Origin: Capitulum mitella
Lineage: Eukaryota > Arthropoda > Thecostraca > Pollicipedomorpha > Pollicipedidae
Direction of reading: 5' to 3'
DNA: 64,000 bases
Assembly: GCA_030062745.1 (NCBI GenBank)
Contig: CP099840.1
Location: forward strand, 16,481,718-16,545,717
The position numbers and the translations under genes are program-made. Below are positions 35,191 to 47,107 of the stretch, one piece after another (the first letter of the stretch is position 1; the number at the start of each line of letters is the position of its first letter). The notes beneath the pieces are model-generated. The model searched no databases and had not been told where the DNA came from. It saw nothing but the letters and a program-made list of their open reading frames with translations.

Positions 35191-36429
35191 TACGGCGGCA
35201 CTGCGCTCTCTCTGTGTTAACAACTTATTGTAAGTCTGCAATGAGGTCATGCTTATTTCAGAAATGCCTTTCGCAGTATCCGGCTCAAAATTTCGTTGAA
35301 TCGACTGCAGGGTTTAACGAACTTTACCACGCCGTCCCTGCGTTTATGCTGCAATTTTAATGCCAGCAGATGGCCGCAGGAGACCACGATGTGATACAAG
35401 CAAGAATCTAGGAAAACACATCGGGTAAAAGTAAGAAAATTTAGAGACGTTCACGGGGTTTGAAAAATGGGAGGAATCTTTTTTAACCCTTTTCCCGTAC
35501 TCATAACGCTAGGGAGCATTCCCACATGGGGGGTTTATTCCCCACCTCCTGGGATCTCGAGCACCAGTCCACTGTCATCGCAAAAACGGCAATCGGCTTG
35601 CCATGATGTAAGCTACATTTCTGCAGAAAGAAGTTTTGAAAATTGTTGAGAAGGGTGGTTACGGGGGGTGGGGGCGAACCAGTCAAAAGGGGGTATTTCT
35701 TGCTGTTATAACTTCAATGTTTATGGAGTGGTTTTGATGCAACTGGCATAAATCGAGCGCAAATCAATGAGACTTTTCTCAGTGGGCTATAAGTTAAAAA
35801 TCAAAGAAAATTCATATGTGTTCACTGATATTGGACAATGGGAGAAATATCTGGTTTTCAAAACCGAATAAAAATAGGTGTTAAAACTATTTGTTAGCTT
35901 TTAGTAGTCATGCTACACTACAGACGGACTAATCATCTTGCATAATGTTGGGATAGGCGGTGCCAGGGGCATGGAAAGGAGTCAAGGTCATATGTTCATC
36001 AGATCAACGTACGACCTTTAACCTTGAATGACCTCAAATGGCCTCAGAATCACATGGTCTCGAGGTAGCAGCTTTAAGCTCATTTTATAGTATTTGGAAA
36101 CGTTTCCAGTCATTTGGATCCACTATATTTCTGAAAGTTCCGTTTATGACCGTCGTAATATAGGGTACGCGCGCGGATATTTTAGGTCATAACTCCTGAC
36201 TCTACCTGATGTCAATCTGAAGTTTCAAACGCAAGTAGAAGTCACTGTTGATGAGTCGTACAAAATTTGTATTTTTCATTTTGGGAATAGAAGTCACAAA
36301 AAACGTGTAAAGGCTTGTCGTATTCCTGAAGGCATACTTCTGTAAGCTCTGACCTTGATAAAACTGCAGGGTTTCGTTAAAGGAATTTTGACTCGGGGCC
36401 AGTTCTACTACGGTGGTGTAAAAATGAGA
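35191..36429. other. no gene recognised
   Basis: AT-rich DNA. TGACCT-type half-sites cluster at about 36,010-36,045, as in the 1-670 block. Confidence 0.4.
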
Positions 36430-36491
36430 TCACGAAGAATCGTAATATATCTCAACCCTCGCCGGGCCGTCTTTAGGATCCAACTATGCTG

Positions 36492-36532
36492 GTCCGGGGG
36501 GGGTATGAGAACCCCCAAGATCCCAGGAACCA
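36492..36532 (-). repeat. dispersed repeat R2, copy 2 (partial)
   Basis: The reverse complement reads GGTTCCTGGGATCTTGGGGG and a C-rich run, matching 28,098-28,137. The GGGCGATTCGGA part is missing. Confidence 0.55.
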
Positions 36533-38998
36533 TACGTTTCACACAAAAAGTAAAAACACCGTTGGAAAGCCCTGATCAAAACTAGAAGAAAGCATCCAGA
36601 TTTAGTCCAGTCAGACCAATACTGAGGTCACCAGGGGACATCTTGGTCAAATCATCTCTTTAAATTTCTAGGCGGAAAACTGTGATAATCGGGTCGTTGA
36701 AGTGTCTTTAAAGAGGTTAGGCGTAAGAAGAAGGTCCGATTCATTTAATTGGTGCATTAAAAGAGTACTTGATGTCAAATGTGGCCATTTCACACGAGAA
36801 CGAAAACTGCGGAAAAATATCGTCGTTTTGTAAGGGCAGCAGTTGCGTTTCTTCTCATTGCACAATACTGTGCTTTGACTAGATCATGCCGAAAATGTGT
36901 TCACAATAATTACCAAGTCTGCAATCATCAGTCAGACTAGGTAACCTAGGCCAAACTTTTGACGTATATAAGTCGGGAGTTCTGGTATCTGTCGTGTTAT
37001 TTGCCACATTTCTACGGATCAGACACGACACAGCATAAAGTCCTACACCGATTCATGCAATACCAGTTCTACATCACAAAAACCATGGTTGGTTGGGCGG
37101 TTGGTTATTGGGGCTTACGGGCGCACCGACTGCAGGGTCATTCAGCGCCCACACAAAAACCATGCCCCAAAGCACTGCGGCAATAAAGAGGAAGCTGTTC
37201 TAGATGTCGCTGCATGCCAGAGTCCAACACCTAAAACTACGCAAAAGTCGAGGGAGGGATGTTATCATTTTATCGGCCGTGTGAGGTGAATGCCACTGAC
37301 GTCACATTTCCAGACAGTTCTGGCGCAGTGCTTGGCGTAGCGCTCAAACTAGACTTTGCCGTATTTGGTGTGCTGTTTCGTGGCTACTGCATGCAACGTT
37401 CTTTATGTCATTCTGAAGCCTGTTGCTTCACATGTATTCTTCGATTTATCTAGTTTGCGCGTACTCCGATGCATTCGTGCGGGACAACCACAACAGACGA
37501 CAGTACGGTCCAAGGCCGCAACTAACAAGTGCCACAAAAACACTGTAACATAGAACGAGTGCCACAAAACACTGCAACAGATATATCAGCTCGTGGTCGA
37601 AGCAGATCCTACCACATAAGGAAGCAAGAACGGGATTTCGCTCCATGGCTGTCTGGACAGCAAGCAGTTGGAAGACTCCTGGTTTATCGTTTTTCAGCTA
37701 TACGTCAAAGGGTCTGGGAACTGTCGGGTTAGCTCAGGTCTTGTGGACTTTTCCCAAAAGATATGCTTAGTAGGGGTACCTTGCAAAATACGGAATAAGG
37801 TTCTTAAATCGCCTGTGGAATTTGAGAAAATGACGTCAGTGAAGGGGCTAATCGACACGGATCTGCATGGCGCCATTTGACACACTCTATGGGGTAAGCG
37901 GTAAAAGTTAAGCAAAAATGGTTTTTGGCCTTTTTCTAAATGAAGGTCATTGTCATGCTATGGTCATAGTCATTGGTCATTGTTAAACTGCACCATTTTT
38001 CCTTGTCCAAAAAGTACGACGACATTTCAATTGCAGTTTATCACGAAGTGCGATGGCGGTTTGGGTCTGCACTATAAACTCATTTCGACAAGCACTTGTA
38101 AGACTTACGACCATACGAAGTTACCGCAAAACTGCATACCCTTTGCCTCGTTCGGACACAACCTTTTGGGTCGTTGTATTACGAGTGTTTTGCATTTCGA
38201 CCACCGAAGCCCTCGTCGTTTCTCGAGTGATCTATGAAGGACTGCTTTGCCATCGTAATATCTACGACAGTTTACCATGTGGTAGTAATGTCATTATCAG
38301 TGACATCCATGTATCTGGATAGTCCTTACAACGTGATTCTTTGCGTTCGTTTCTGAAAAGCAGGGAACACTCATGTGACGGTAAGGCCGCTTGCGCGGTA
38401 CATCCCGTACATGTAAATGGTTACAAGGCACAACATCGATTTTTTTATTGACGGGGGTCTCCTTTGTATCGCACCTTTTTACAGCTGTAGTGATTTTCGG
38501 TAGTCTGCTGCTTCATGCGTTCAAAAACACGACAAAAACGGCCAAAAGTACATCTCCAAAAGCGACATGGCATCGGACATCAACACTCCGTGAACGACTT
38601 TTTATTAATTAACTGTGTCCTTATAACACAGTTCACAGTTCCCTTTATATCTGGCTGCTGAACGAACGAACACTAGTGGAACGCCTCATGTCCAGCACCA
38701 TGATCGTTTTTTTTTAGAAATTAGGCGTGTAACATAGCTCACGGTCCATCATGTTTCGTTCGGCTGCAACAAGGTCGCCAGTGGTCAGTGATAGCTCTGC
38801 TTCAGCCAGGACCTTGTCGTCACCGACAAAATACCTTTGATCTAGGGCGCATCCCAGTTGTTTCGTACTATTTGCGCCGAACTTATCAATAGGGTTAAAC
38901 TGCTGCCGTACAAGCTGCCTGGTGTTCGCCAATACTTCGCCAAATACTCAATCGGTGGGAGACCACTGAACTGTGGGAGCCTGCCACAGAAGTCTCAG
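36533..38998. other. no gene recognised
   Basis: A TATATAAG lies at 36,964-36,971 without supporting promoter signals. A short partial duplication of AGTGCCACAAAA-ACACTG occurs at about 37,528-37,575. Nothing else is supported. Confidence 0.4.
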
Positions 38999-39490
38999 CC
39001 TGAGGGAATTTCCGGGACCGGTGCGGACCGGGGACCAACCATCCCACGGCAAGTTCCGGTCCCGCCCCAGCTTTTTGAAGGGCGCCAGTGGAAAAATGAA
39101 GCGCTATGGGCAAATTTCCCGCAAGCTGTCCGGTTTCGGGCTGGTCGGGTCCATACCGGCTTTTTGGTTGGGCCTGCCGGGCCCTTGCTTTGACACCACT
39201 GCCTCCCAACCATACATAGAATTAGGATAGGTACGTAGTCACTCCCCTGAGTCAAGTGGCCTACAGTCTACCATAGAGGTGCCAAAACCAGGGCCGGGCA
39301 TGACTAGCCATAAGTCCGGTTTGAGCCTGTCCGGGTCCAAACCAGGCGCTTGTAGGAAATTCGCTCATATTCCTTCAATTTTCCATTGACAGCCCTTCAA
39401 AAAATTGAGCCTAGACAGGGCCTCGTCGTGGTATGGTTGGTTCCCGGCCGTGGACATCCTCCAAGACTGAAACATATATTTTTAATATAC
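38999..39490. mobile_element. foldback (inverted-repeat) element with ~200-bp arms
   Basis: The left arm (about 38,999-39,212) matches the reverse complement of the right arm (about 39,272-39,490) across its length. Landmarks in both arms are GGACCAACCAT / GAACCAACCAT, TTTTTGAAGGGC, GTGGAAAAATGAAG / ATGGAAAATTGAAG, CAAATTTCCCGCAAG / CGAATTTCCTACAAG, ACCGG, and GCCGGGCCCTTG / CCCGGCCCTGG. The spacer is about 60 bp. It may be a foldback transposon, or two copies of one short element in opposite orientation. Confidence 0.8.
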
Positions 39491-40119
39491 ATACCCATAT
39501 ATTTGGCGATTTTCGAAAAAAAAGCACGGAGTGGGATAGCTTATGGGAAAATTGGCCTCACCCGTGGAAAATCTGGCGGCTATTTTGTACGTAAATGAAG
39601 CACTGAAGTGTGAATAACTGTATAATTCTGCCTTCCAGTACTTCTCAAAATTGGTTGCAATACAGGATGTCGATCTGTTTTCCTTTGAGGGGGTCCTGGC
39701 CCACCCACTGTTGATTTGGACCCACCCAATGCTGGTTTGGCCCCGCCATATTTTCTACCGATTTTAAAGGGGAATGAGTAATAATAACGAAAAGAACGGC
39801 CCCAATATAGACATAGACAAATAGACAAGAGGTAGTCAGAAAATATAGAACAAAGTCTTAAACGATATATCTTTCTTTCTGTCCTATATATGTATATATT
39901 TATATACATCGCAATATTTATTGTGATTTTTAGCATTTTCTATTTGATAGTGCCATTTCTGTTTGATAAATAGCAACAAGCAAAGCTTATAAATTTCCGT
40001 TGGTCAAAACAAAGTGGGCTAAATCTGTTGAGAAGCCCCCGTTTGGGGAAGGTTAGGTTGTCGGGCCCTAGGCTCGCCCTCCCCCCAATCATTTACGGAA
40101 ATCTGACACCTCTGTTGCA
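39491..40119. other. no gene recognised
   Basis: Includes two near-repeats of GGACCCACCCA/TGGCCCACCCA type motifs at 39,695-39,745 and AT-rich DNA with ATATATGTATATAT stretches. Confidence 0.4.
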
Positions 40120-40122
40120 ATA

Positions 40123-40167
<45 letters not shown>
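40120..40167. repeat. (TA)n microsatellite
   Basis: An almost uninterrupted TA run with one TGTA interruption near its left end. Confidence 0.95.
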
Positions 40168-40169
<2 letters not shown>

Positions 40170-40542
40170 CAGAGTGGCACTCATTCGGCCGTAAATTTTT
40201 CATTGGAGAATTCCTACCGGGACGGGCAGCCAAACTGTTCTATCCCCGACAAAAACAAGGTGTGTATTTTTGGGGGCCAAAATTTTTATATTTAGAGGTC
40301 GCTCAACGAGGTCAAAATTTCTATTTTTGGGGGAAAAACGATTTTTTTCAGTATTTTGTTTTTAATGTTTCTCATTCTAAATCCGTCATTTATAGTAATG
40401 AACAGCATCACACTTGAGGTAAATAACATATATTCAACACTTTTGGTTCCAGGTAGACCCCCTCTTCTCGAGTATTAGCACCTCAAAGGGGGTGGGGGGT
40501 CTCATGTGTGCCCAGCTCATGCCAGTTACCACTCATTTTCGC

Positions 40543-40920
40543 CTAGTTTGCAGTCACAGTGGACTTGCGGGCGTTCGGAAATCTGCGCCGGTGCTCCTCG
40601 ATGACCTATAGCAGGAACTGCTTCTGGCCCTCGTCCTTGGTGAGGGCCAAGTTGAACTCCTGCATCAGCGCGACGCCCCGCTCCGCGAAGTCGATGACGA
40701 CGCGGAGTGAGTTGACGCGGCGAAAGGCGACGTTGTAGGAGGGTTCCTCCTCCCAGTAGGCCGGATCCTTGTCGAGGAAGTCCGTCTCCAGGCCGAGAAG
40801 GGTGAAGAAGCTGGCGGAGCCAGTCGTGACGAAGTTTGCCACCGTCTTGTTGGAGACCGACGCCGCGGTGAGCTCGACTTGGGCTCGGCGAGGGGGATCC
40901 TCGAATCCCTCCTCCTCGCG
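40543..40920 (-). pseudogene. C-terminal coding fragment with in-frame TAG (decayed gene or retrocopy)
   Basis: A minus-strand frame reads as a well-composed globular protein end: NKTVANF, SFFTLLGL, FRRVNSLRVV, AERGVALMQEFN, LTKDEGQKQFLL, then TAG (40,608-40,606). The same frame continues VIEEHRRRFPNARKST to a second TAG at 40,545-40,543. I recall an uncharacterised invertebrate protein family ending with AERGV..L.. N..LTKDE.Q.QFLLQVV..HR..FP. If so, the TAG replaces a CAG (Gln), a one-base nonsense change. A possible acceptor AG lies just upstream (minus strand, plus coordinates 40,921-40,922). It could also be a real last exon stopping at the first TAG. The family assignment is from memory and needs a search. 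Confidence 0.6.
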
Positions 40921-41039
40921 CTGATTCGAGCCACAAGAATGCAATCAAAACTGACTCGAAATCACTTCAAAAGCTAGGGATTCGAAGCAAGCTTGATCTG
41001 CGGAAAATTCGGGCCATTCTTGATTCGATTCTAAACCTG

Positions 41040-41345
41040 AATCTAACCCGGCGCAACGACCAGACTGGTACCGTGCCTACGCTGGTGCTCCGCCAGCCCG
41101 TCACCAGGGAAGCACCAGCAGCCGTCCTTGCCACAAAAGCCCATCACCAGAAGAGCACCAGCAGCCGCCTGGGCCACACCAGTCTGTCGTCCCGGGAAGA
41201 CAGCAGCCGTCCGTACTTCGCTGGCCCAGCTCTTGGGGGAGAAAAAACAGGTCGGTTAAGTTCCTGTTGTTCCTGTTGTTTCAGTTCCAGTAGTTCAGTT
41301 CCTCGGTTCCTCCGCGGCCATATGCCTAAGGACGCGGCTGCAACG
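41040..41345. other. GC-rich segment with short direct repeats
   Basis: AGCACCAGCAGCCG occurs twice (about 41,110 and 41,155) with a shorter ACAGCAGCCGTCCG nearby. TTCCTGTTG and TTCAGTTCC repeats follow at 41,258-41,310. At 41,385-41,440 there is a run of CTACT(G)TCTACTTC-type repeats. Confidence 0.45.
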
Positions 41346-42099
41346 TTTGCTAAGTTTTAACTAGCGTGACGTCAGGGGTGCTATCTACTGTCTACTTCTT
41401 CTACTTCGACTTCTACTGTCTACTACTGTCTACTTCGACCAGTCGGCCACTTAAGAAAAGATCATCAGTCTCAACCAGTCGGCCGTTGCGGGGGGAGGGG
41501 GCGGGCGAGGGGGGGTGAAAAGCCGTCTGGCTCCAGCCAGCTCACCGCCAGGGGCAGGAGAGCAATCGTTTGGGCTTCGATTATCCTGCCGTCACGCTGG
41601 CGAGGAACTGCAAAAACTGTTGCCAGAACCTGCGTTGTAATTCTATCCAGGGTCTTGTCAACATTTCTCATGTTACTACACAACTAACTTTGGTGGGCAT
41701 CCGCGTTGGCTTCACTCCGTTCTGTAGCGTCGGTGTGGAATTCGTCACTGAACTTTGTTCACACCGGGGCCAGACTCTGTCCTCAACCGCCCTCAACCGG
41801 GCTCTGTGCTTTTCCCGCTCTAGTAGTCGCTACAAAAAAACACACATCAAGCCCCACCCGTGGCCCTAAGCAGGCGGAGGTATAGAGAAAGGAGAGTGTG
41901 GTGACAAAAAGGCGATCGCATAGCCCCACGACGAATAAATCAGCAATGCTACTTAACACGTTAATGCCACACCATCGCTGGAGTCATGACAAGGTCTTAT
42001 TCCCCAGTGTTCATGCATCGTGGCATTAGGCCTGCGCCAGTGAGAACATAATTGAAATCCCTCTAATCATATTCTCTCATAGAATCCTGGGACGGTTTT

Positions 42100-42360
42100 C
42101 GGGCAGATGTTCGTCAGACTCAAGTTCGTCGGGCAATAGTTCGTAAGGACAAAAGTTCGCCGGACAAAAGTCCGCCTCGCAAAAGTTCGTATGGGCAAAG
42201 TTCGTGTATAGGACAAAAGTTCGTTTAGGACAAAAGTTCGTCCGACAAAAGTTGGCCTAGGACAGGAATTCGTCCAGGACAAAGGCAAAAATTCGCTGAG
42301 GACAAAAGTTCGTCTGGGCCAGAAGTTCGTCTAGGGCAAAAGTTCGTCCAGGAAAAAACA
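42100..42360. repeat. degenerate ~17-20-bp tandem repeat (GGACAAAAGTTCGTC)
   Basis: About a dozen imperfect units of GGACAAAAGTTCGTC with 2-5 variable bases between them. Unit spacing is irregular. The minus-strand frame over it (42,067-42,288) is a repeat by-product. Confidence 0.8.
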
Positions 42361-42663
42361 CTGTCCGTGGTTCTCGCACGAAAGTCCTTCAGGGCCATAT
42401 ATGTCTAGTCAAGAAAAATGCATGGGTTAAAAAAGGCAGATTCTTAGGAAGCGTATCACAGAGAAATAGGGCAGGCCTGGTGTCCGGGGTATGGCTGCAT
42501 GAGGCATAACCGTTTTTTTTCTAGATTCCGTTTTTTTTTGCCTTTAACCTGCCATCTGTCCCGCCCTTTTCCCTCATATTTTAACCGCATTCTTTTGGGC
42601 CTTTTCCCATTCGGTATTATCACAAATAACAAAATGTTATCTTCATATGTCGTTTCCGCACAT

Positions 42664-42987
42664 TACCAATGGTGATTCAAGCGTATGAAAAACTGGTAGA
42701 CGAAGCATTTTTGCAGCGAATTCGGCTTTGGAAAAATACTGTCTCCACAGGAGGCCCTATTTTTATTGTATTACCCTAGATATTCATTTTTGATATGTAT
42801 TTCATCTGCATACATAACCCTGTGTTCGAAAAAGTATGTACTGTCGCATATACTACTACTAGTATATACCACTCGTATACTACTACCGTTGGTGATACAA
42901 GCGTCGCCGAAAAATGAATGGACGGTGCATTTTTGCAGTAACTTCGCATGTGAAAAAATGATACGTCTCCACAGAAAGCCCTGTATT
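42664..42987. repeat. ~100-bp diverged direct duplication, 219 bp apart
   Basis: 42,664-42,764 and 42,883-42,987 share TGGTGAT(T/A)CAAGCGT, GCATTTTTGCAG, TGGAAAAA/TGAAAAAA and TCTCCACAG(G/A)(A)GGCCCT in the same order and spacing. Confidence 0.7.
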
Positions 42988-43539
42988 AAATTTACAATTT
43001 CGGACATTTCAACTGCCTCTCCCCCATTTACCCAGTTTTGCTGGGCCCCCCAGTTGAAATCTTATAGACGAGACCCTACCTAAGATCTCTCAAAACGGAA
43101 CACTTCTCTCATTCCGTCCACTTTATTTTGCGAGTTTTAGTGCGTAAATAAACCTTAAATTTCCTGTCCCAAGGGGGACGTGGCCTCTTGCTTCCCCTAG
43201 GCAATGCCCCTGCGCCAAGTGAATAGAACTGAGGTGTAGTGGAAATGACGTGGTCGAAACGGGCGTTTTCCACCAATTTCTGATAACTTGCCTGAGGCGT
43301 TGAACCGATTTATTTAATCTGAAAAGGCTGGTATAAGCAAATGCCAGAGAACATGGATGCATGTGAATGCGAAAGCGGAGCTCACCAGAACAAGAAAGAA
43401 TAGCATCAGTGACTGTAGAAAACGGTAGAAAGGTCGAAATCCGCGCGGAGAGCAGTTTCATTCATGTGAAAACAAACGTTGGTCGGCGTCGCTGGGCTTG
43501 GCAAGCAGCTGCCCTCCGAGTGCCCTAACGTAACAGATC

Positions 43540-43860
43540 CACCCTCCTCCGCGTGGCGCCCAACTTCCTGAACAGCGCGCGCCTCAAACGCCGCCACCGT
43601 CCGTAAAAAGCCAGCTTAATGATGCCGCCGGATGGCAGCCGTGACATCACGCGCCATTTAACATCTAATGACGTCATCGAGCACGTGCCGCGCCAATAGA
43701 GCAGTGGCGGCGGCGGCGGCGACGGCTGACGGCGGATCGCGGCCCACCCTCGCGCCGAGCCGATGAAGGGGCGGGGAGGGCGGGGAGGGAGAGTGCGAAC
43801 GACCGCCGCCGGCGGTCCTGCTAGGAGAGGGGGCGCCATAAGTCGGCACGGACTTATTGC
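43540..43860. promoter_or_regulatory. CpG-rich island with CRE, E-box and CCAAT within 30 bp
   Basis: The full palindromic CRE TGACGTCA (43,669-43,676), CACGTG (43,682-43,687, in the wider GCACGTGCCGCGCC) and CCAAT (43,693-43,697) sit side by side in a CpG-dense tract that also has a (CGG)n-like run at 43,707-43,722. Such clusters typify CpG promoters and enhancers in animals. No TATA box or adjoining coding frame is seen. Confidence 0.4.
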
Positions 43861-45615
43861 GAGGAGGGGAGGTGCAGGGATGGAAGCCCAGTAAACAGTG
43901 GAGACCGCCAACAACAGGACGATTGGGGGCTTGTCATGAGTTAAGAATCGCAGCGTCATCCGGAGCACTGACCTGGATGTAGCTGAAGCAGAGTTGTTTG
44001 GGTGTTGTTTGGTCGAGGTATGGTATTTGTTGACAATTCACATCCAAATGGTACATTTTAAATGCATTCACACTGTGACTTTTTCTGGATATAACACCAT
44101 TTGAACGGGGTGTTCATGAAATCGCAATCAGGCTAAACGATTAGCAGTAAATACATTCCTCGTAAAACGCGTAACAAAATCCTTGAGACGCGTCCCTAGC
44201 GCACAACTGTCAGAAATGGAAATGGCGACATTGGCAAATACGTCTAAGTGATGCAAGAATAAATCACCAATAAAATAATGAAGTACATGAATATGTGGTG
44301 CTAGCCGGAATTTCTGGTTTTTAGTCCACTTCTTGTAGCCATGCAGGCGCCATGCCGAACTGACAGGTCTGCAAGTGGCCGCTCTGCCCCGCTTTGCTGG
44401 GCTCATATTGGATGTGATGCAGTTTAAAAGCAGGAACCACTTTTTCGTTTTTTTTAATGCACAAAAAATGCAATCCTGGGTGGTTTGTGGTCCCTACAAT
44501 GGCCAAGGCAAGCAAGCAAGCTACTGCTGTTTGGTCCGTATCGTAATGGCGCAAGAACTTTACGTCATCTTAATGTCTGATTGGCGATGCTACTGGCCAA
44601 ATGGTTTGGCCAACACACATGATTCTGAGGGCACATTGGGTGTTGATCTGTGATTTTGGAAAAGCATGGCAGAAAGGCCCACATTCCCTCTGGGTACTCA
44701 TGAAGGTGAAACATGCAGTAATATACGGGAAAAATCACTGCACTTAAGCATTAACGCCATTTCTGTGATCTTGGTACTGTCGCTGCAAAACACGGCACTA
44801 AAACATAACGTTATAGCAACATGTTGACCACGCAACTGGGTCCGTCGAAATAGACAAGAAATGCCCGAAGCTGATGAGACCAGCGCTTAGGCGTAATTAA
44901 GGAGGCTCCTGGGAGCTCTCCACTTTCCATCTTTCCGTCCACGGTCGTAGTGAAAATCGCAAGACCAGTTAGGCTTTCGACGTGAGGTCGCACATAGCTT
45001 CAGATGCTTCACTTTAGCCAAAGGTATGCTCTCCATTTCGAGCTGATGCGTCACTGAGTAGAATTGCCCCGTACAATCATATGTAGTCAGGTGTCAGTAC
45101 TTGATAGTTAAGCCCATTTTCATGCGGGGGGGGGGCGGGTGACTCGCCTCCCCTCCCCCACAATGTTGTCCGGTTCCAAAGAGCACACCGTTCGCGCTAT
45201 AATGCTGAAATTTAATGATTTTTTTCTCATCTGCCCTTCTACCCCTTACACCAAAATTCACACCTCCTACCTGGAAGAGGAACGGCTCCAGAAAACGTTT
45301 CTGGGATTCAGAGGCATGCTTCCCTTCCCCACAGGGGCGCGGGAACTCCTCCACAGTTGGAGGGGTATTGGTGGAAGGGGTGAGGGGGCAAAGAAGCATT
45401 TTGGGTCAATTCTTTCCAGTCAACGCCACTAGGGTCAATGTTACATTTAGAAAAATCGGGGCAGCTGCCTCCCTTCCTCTCCCCCTCCCCCTCTCCCCAT
45501 CTCCTGCGTCCCTGCTTGCCTGTTTAGATATCGATGCTATAAGCTACTATTTATCTATGATTTCGGTTCAGCTACTATTCTTTACTATACTGTGGTTTAG
45601 AATAGTGCACTACAT

Positions 45616-45616
<1 letters not shown>
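43861..45616. other. no gene recognised
   Basis: Mostly AT-rich. A G-run lies near 45,126. Open frames at 45,139-45,432 and 45,215-45,712 owe their length to pyrimidine-rich and CT/AT repeat DNA. Confidence 0.45.

Positions 45617-45702
<86 letters not shown>
45617..45702. repeat. (CT)27(AT)16 compound microsatellite
   Basis: An uninterrupted CT run (45,617-45,670) switches directly to an uninterrupted AT run (45,671-45,702). Confidence 0.95.
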
Positions 45703-45705
<3 letters not shown>

Positions 45706-45827
45706 ATTATAATACGTTAAATATACTATGTACCTATGATGATATGATCTGCCTACTATTACTATGATTTTAATGAGAGCTATTTATGACAATCTCATAC
45801 ACGTAGACTAAAAACTGTTTCAAGACT

Positions 45828-46725
45828 GCCAAGGGCGGATGCAGAGGGCATCATACGAGGTAACGCAACGTCATGTGCAAGTGGGTTCTTCGTACTGAAA
45901 ACAAAGTATAGCTCGATACATTAACGCCTTTAGATGCCAAAGCATTCCTACAAAGGACACAGGTTGCGGCAGAAACCTAAATCATAATCAAGGGCAGACA
46001 GGTGCGGACATTTGGGCATCAGGCTTCAGGCCGAACTTAGCAATTTTTCCGTCACTAATTTCAATGCAATGGCGATGTTTATGGAAAATGCATATAAAAC
46101 ATACACTTTCACCTGCATTGGCGTGGGAACCAGGAAAAACTAAACGAGAGATAAAAATATGAACTTAAGTTTGGTACCATGAATACACCACGGACGCTTT
46201 CAGTAAGTTACAATTACCGCCTATTTTAGTTTTCTGGACCCATCATTGACGTTTCTTATAGACTGCAACCATCGTTTTACGTAAATGTATTGACATTAGC
46301 CTAGTCAATCCGGCAAAACTGAGTCCAAAAGAACCTTTAAGTTTGTGGATAACGGTCCCATGTATCAGAGCCCGACCTGAATCCGCCATTCCTTCCAAAA
46401 ACTGCCTCCAGAGATGTTTTGCGACTAAACAAAGGCTAAAAAGGTTTATATCAGAGTCAGAGTCAGTGACTGCAGCATCTCTAGCAGCCAGTGGACGAAA
46501 ATCGGCTGTTTGCCTTTTTTGTTCTCCTGGAGGCATCACTGACGACTTTCGCTACTTAAGAATATTTGAAAAGTTACTTCAGATCACAAGCTTCGGTTTG
46601 AGCCCTGTTTCGTTGACATCGGTCACGTAGATCGGCAATTAATCAGCAAATCTCAGGGGAAGGGGACCGAATCGCTCCTCCCCGCATGGATTTTAAGCGA
46701 AAATCACCGCATGAAAATAGGGTTG
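45828..46725. repeat. ~0.9-kb interspersed repeat R1, copy B
   Basis: It aligns with copy A (23,745-24,625). Landmarks are GGGCGGATGCAGAGGGCATC at the left edge, ACTGAAAACAAAGTATAGCTC, GGAAAATGCATATAAAACATA, TGAACTTAAGTTTGGTACCA, GTTTGCCTTTTTTGTTCTCC and CCGCATGAAAATAGGGT at the right. Its minus-strand frame (46,243-46,539, 98 codons) contains GEQKRQTADFRPLAARDA, parallel to the copy-A frame. The copies are diverged, with small indels. Confidence 0.85.
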
Positions 46726-47040
46726 AGCGGTTCGGTTCGGGCGGTTGATAAAATCCCGGCAATGCCTGTGAACCAACGGACTTTGCTGCATTAGTATTAC
46801 TTTACCCTCAAAGGCTTCTCGAACGTACATGTTTTGTGTATTTTCAGACTCCGCCTGTGTAAGTATGATAAGCTTATAAGTATGTTATAATACAGGCATA
46901 CGTGTAGTATAAGTATGACATACGTATATAAACGAATTATATCGCACATACATACAATATAAGGGTATCATGTAAGTATAGTTAAGCGCCACAGCGTAAC
47001 AGCACATGCTCTGACTCAGTTTCCAGGAAAAAGACACGAA

Positions 47041-47107
47041 TGCAAGCAAGCATTCAGAACTCTGGTCTTCCTTAAATGGACGCTTTGCTCGCTTTCTTCT
47101 CCTGAAT
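47041..47107 (-). repeat. short dispersed repeat (family of 16.6 kb)
   Basis: GCAAGCAAGCATTCAGAACT and GCTTTGCTCGCTTTCTTCTC match, on the minus strand, the edges of the 16.7-kb repeat and the copy at 49,362-49,432. Confidence 0.5.

Noticed and set aside
36964-36971. TATATAAG as a promoter
   Set aside because: AT-rich context makes chance likely; no other promoter element or gene.
42067-42360. Repetitive protein reading RRTFV-like repeats
   Set aside because: Follows from the degenerate GGACAAAAGTTCGTC tandem repeat with irregular, frame-breaking spacing.
45215-45712. 165-codon plus-strand frame
   Set aside because: Its C-terminal part is the CT/AT microsatellite; no recognisable domain elsewhere.
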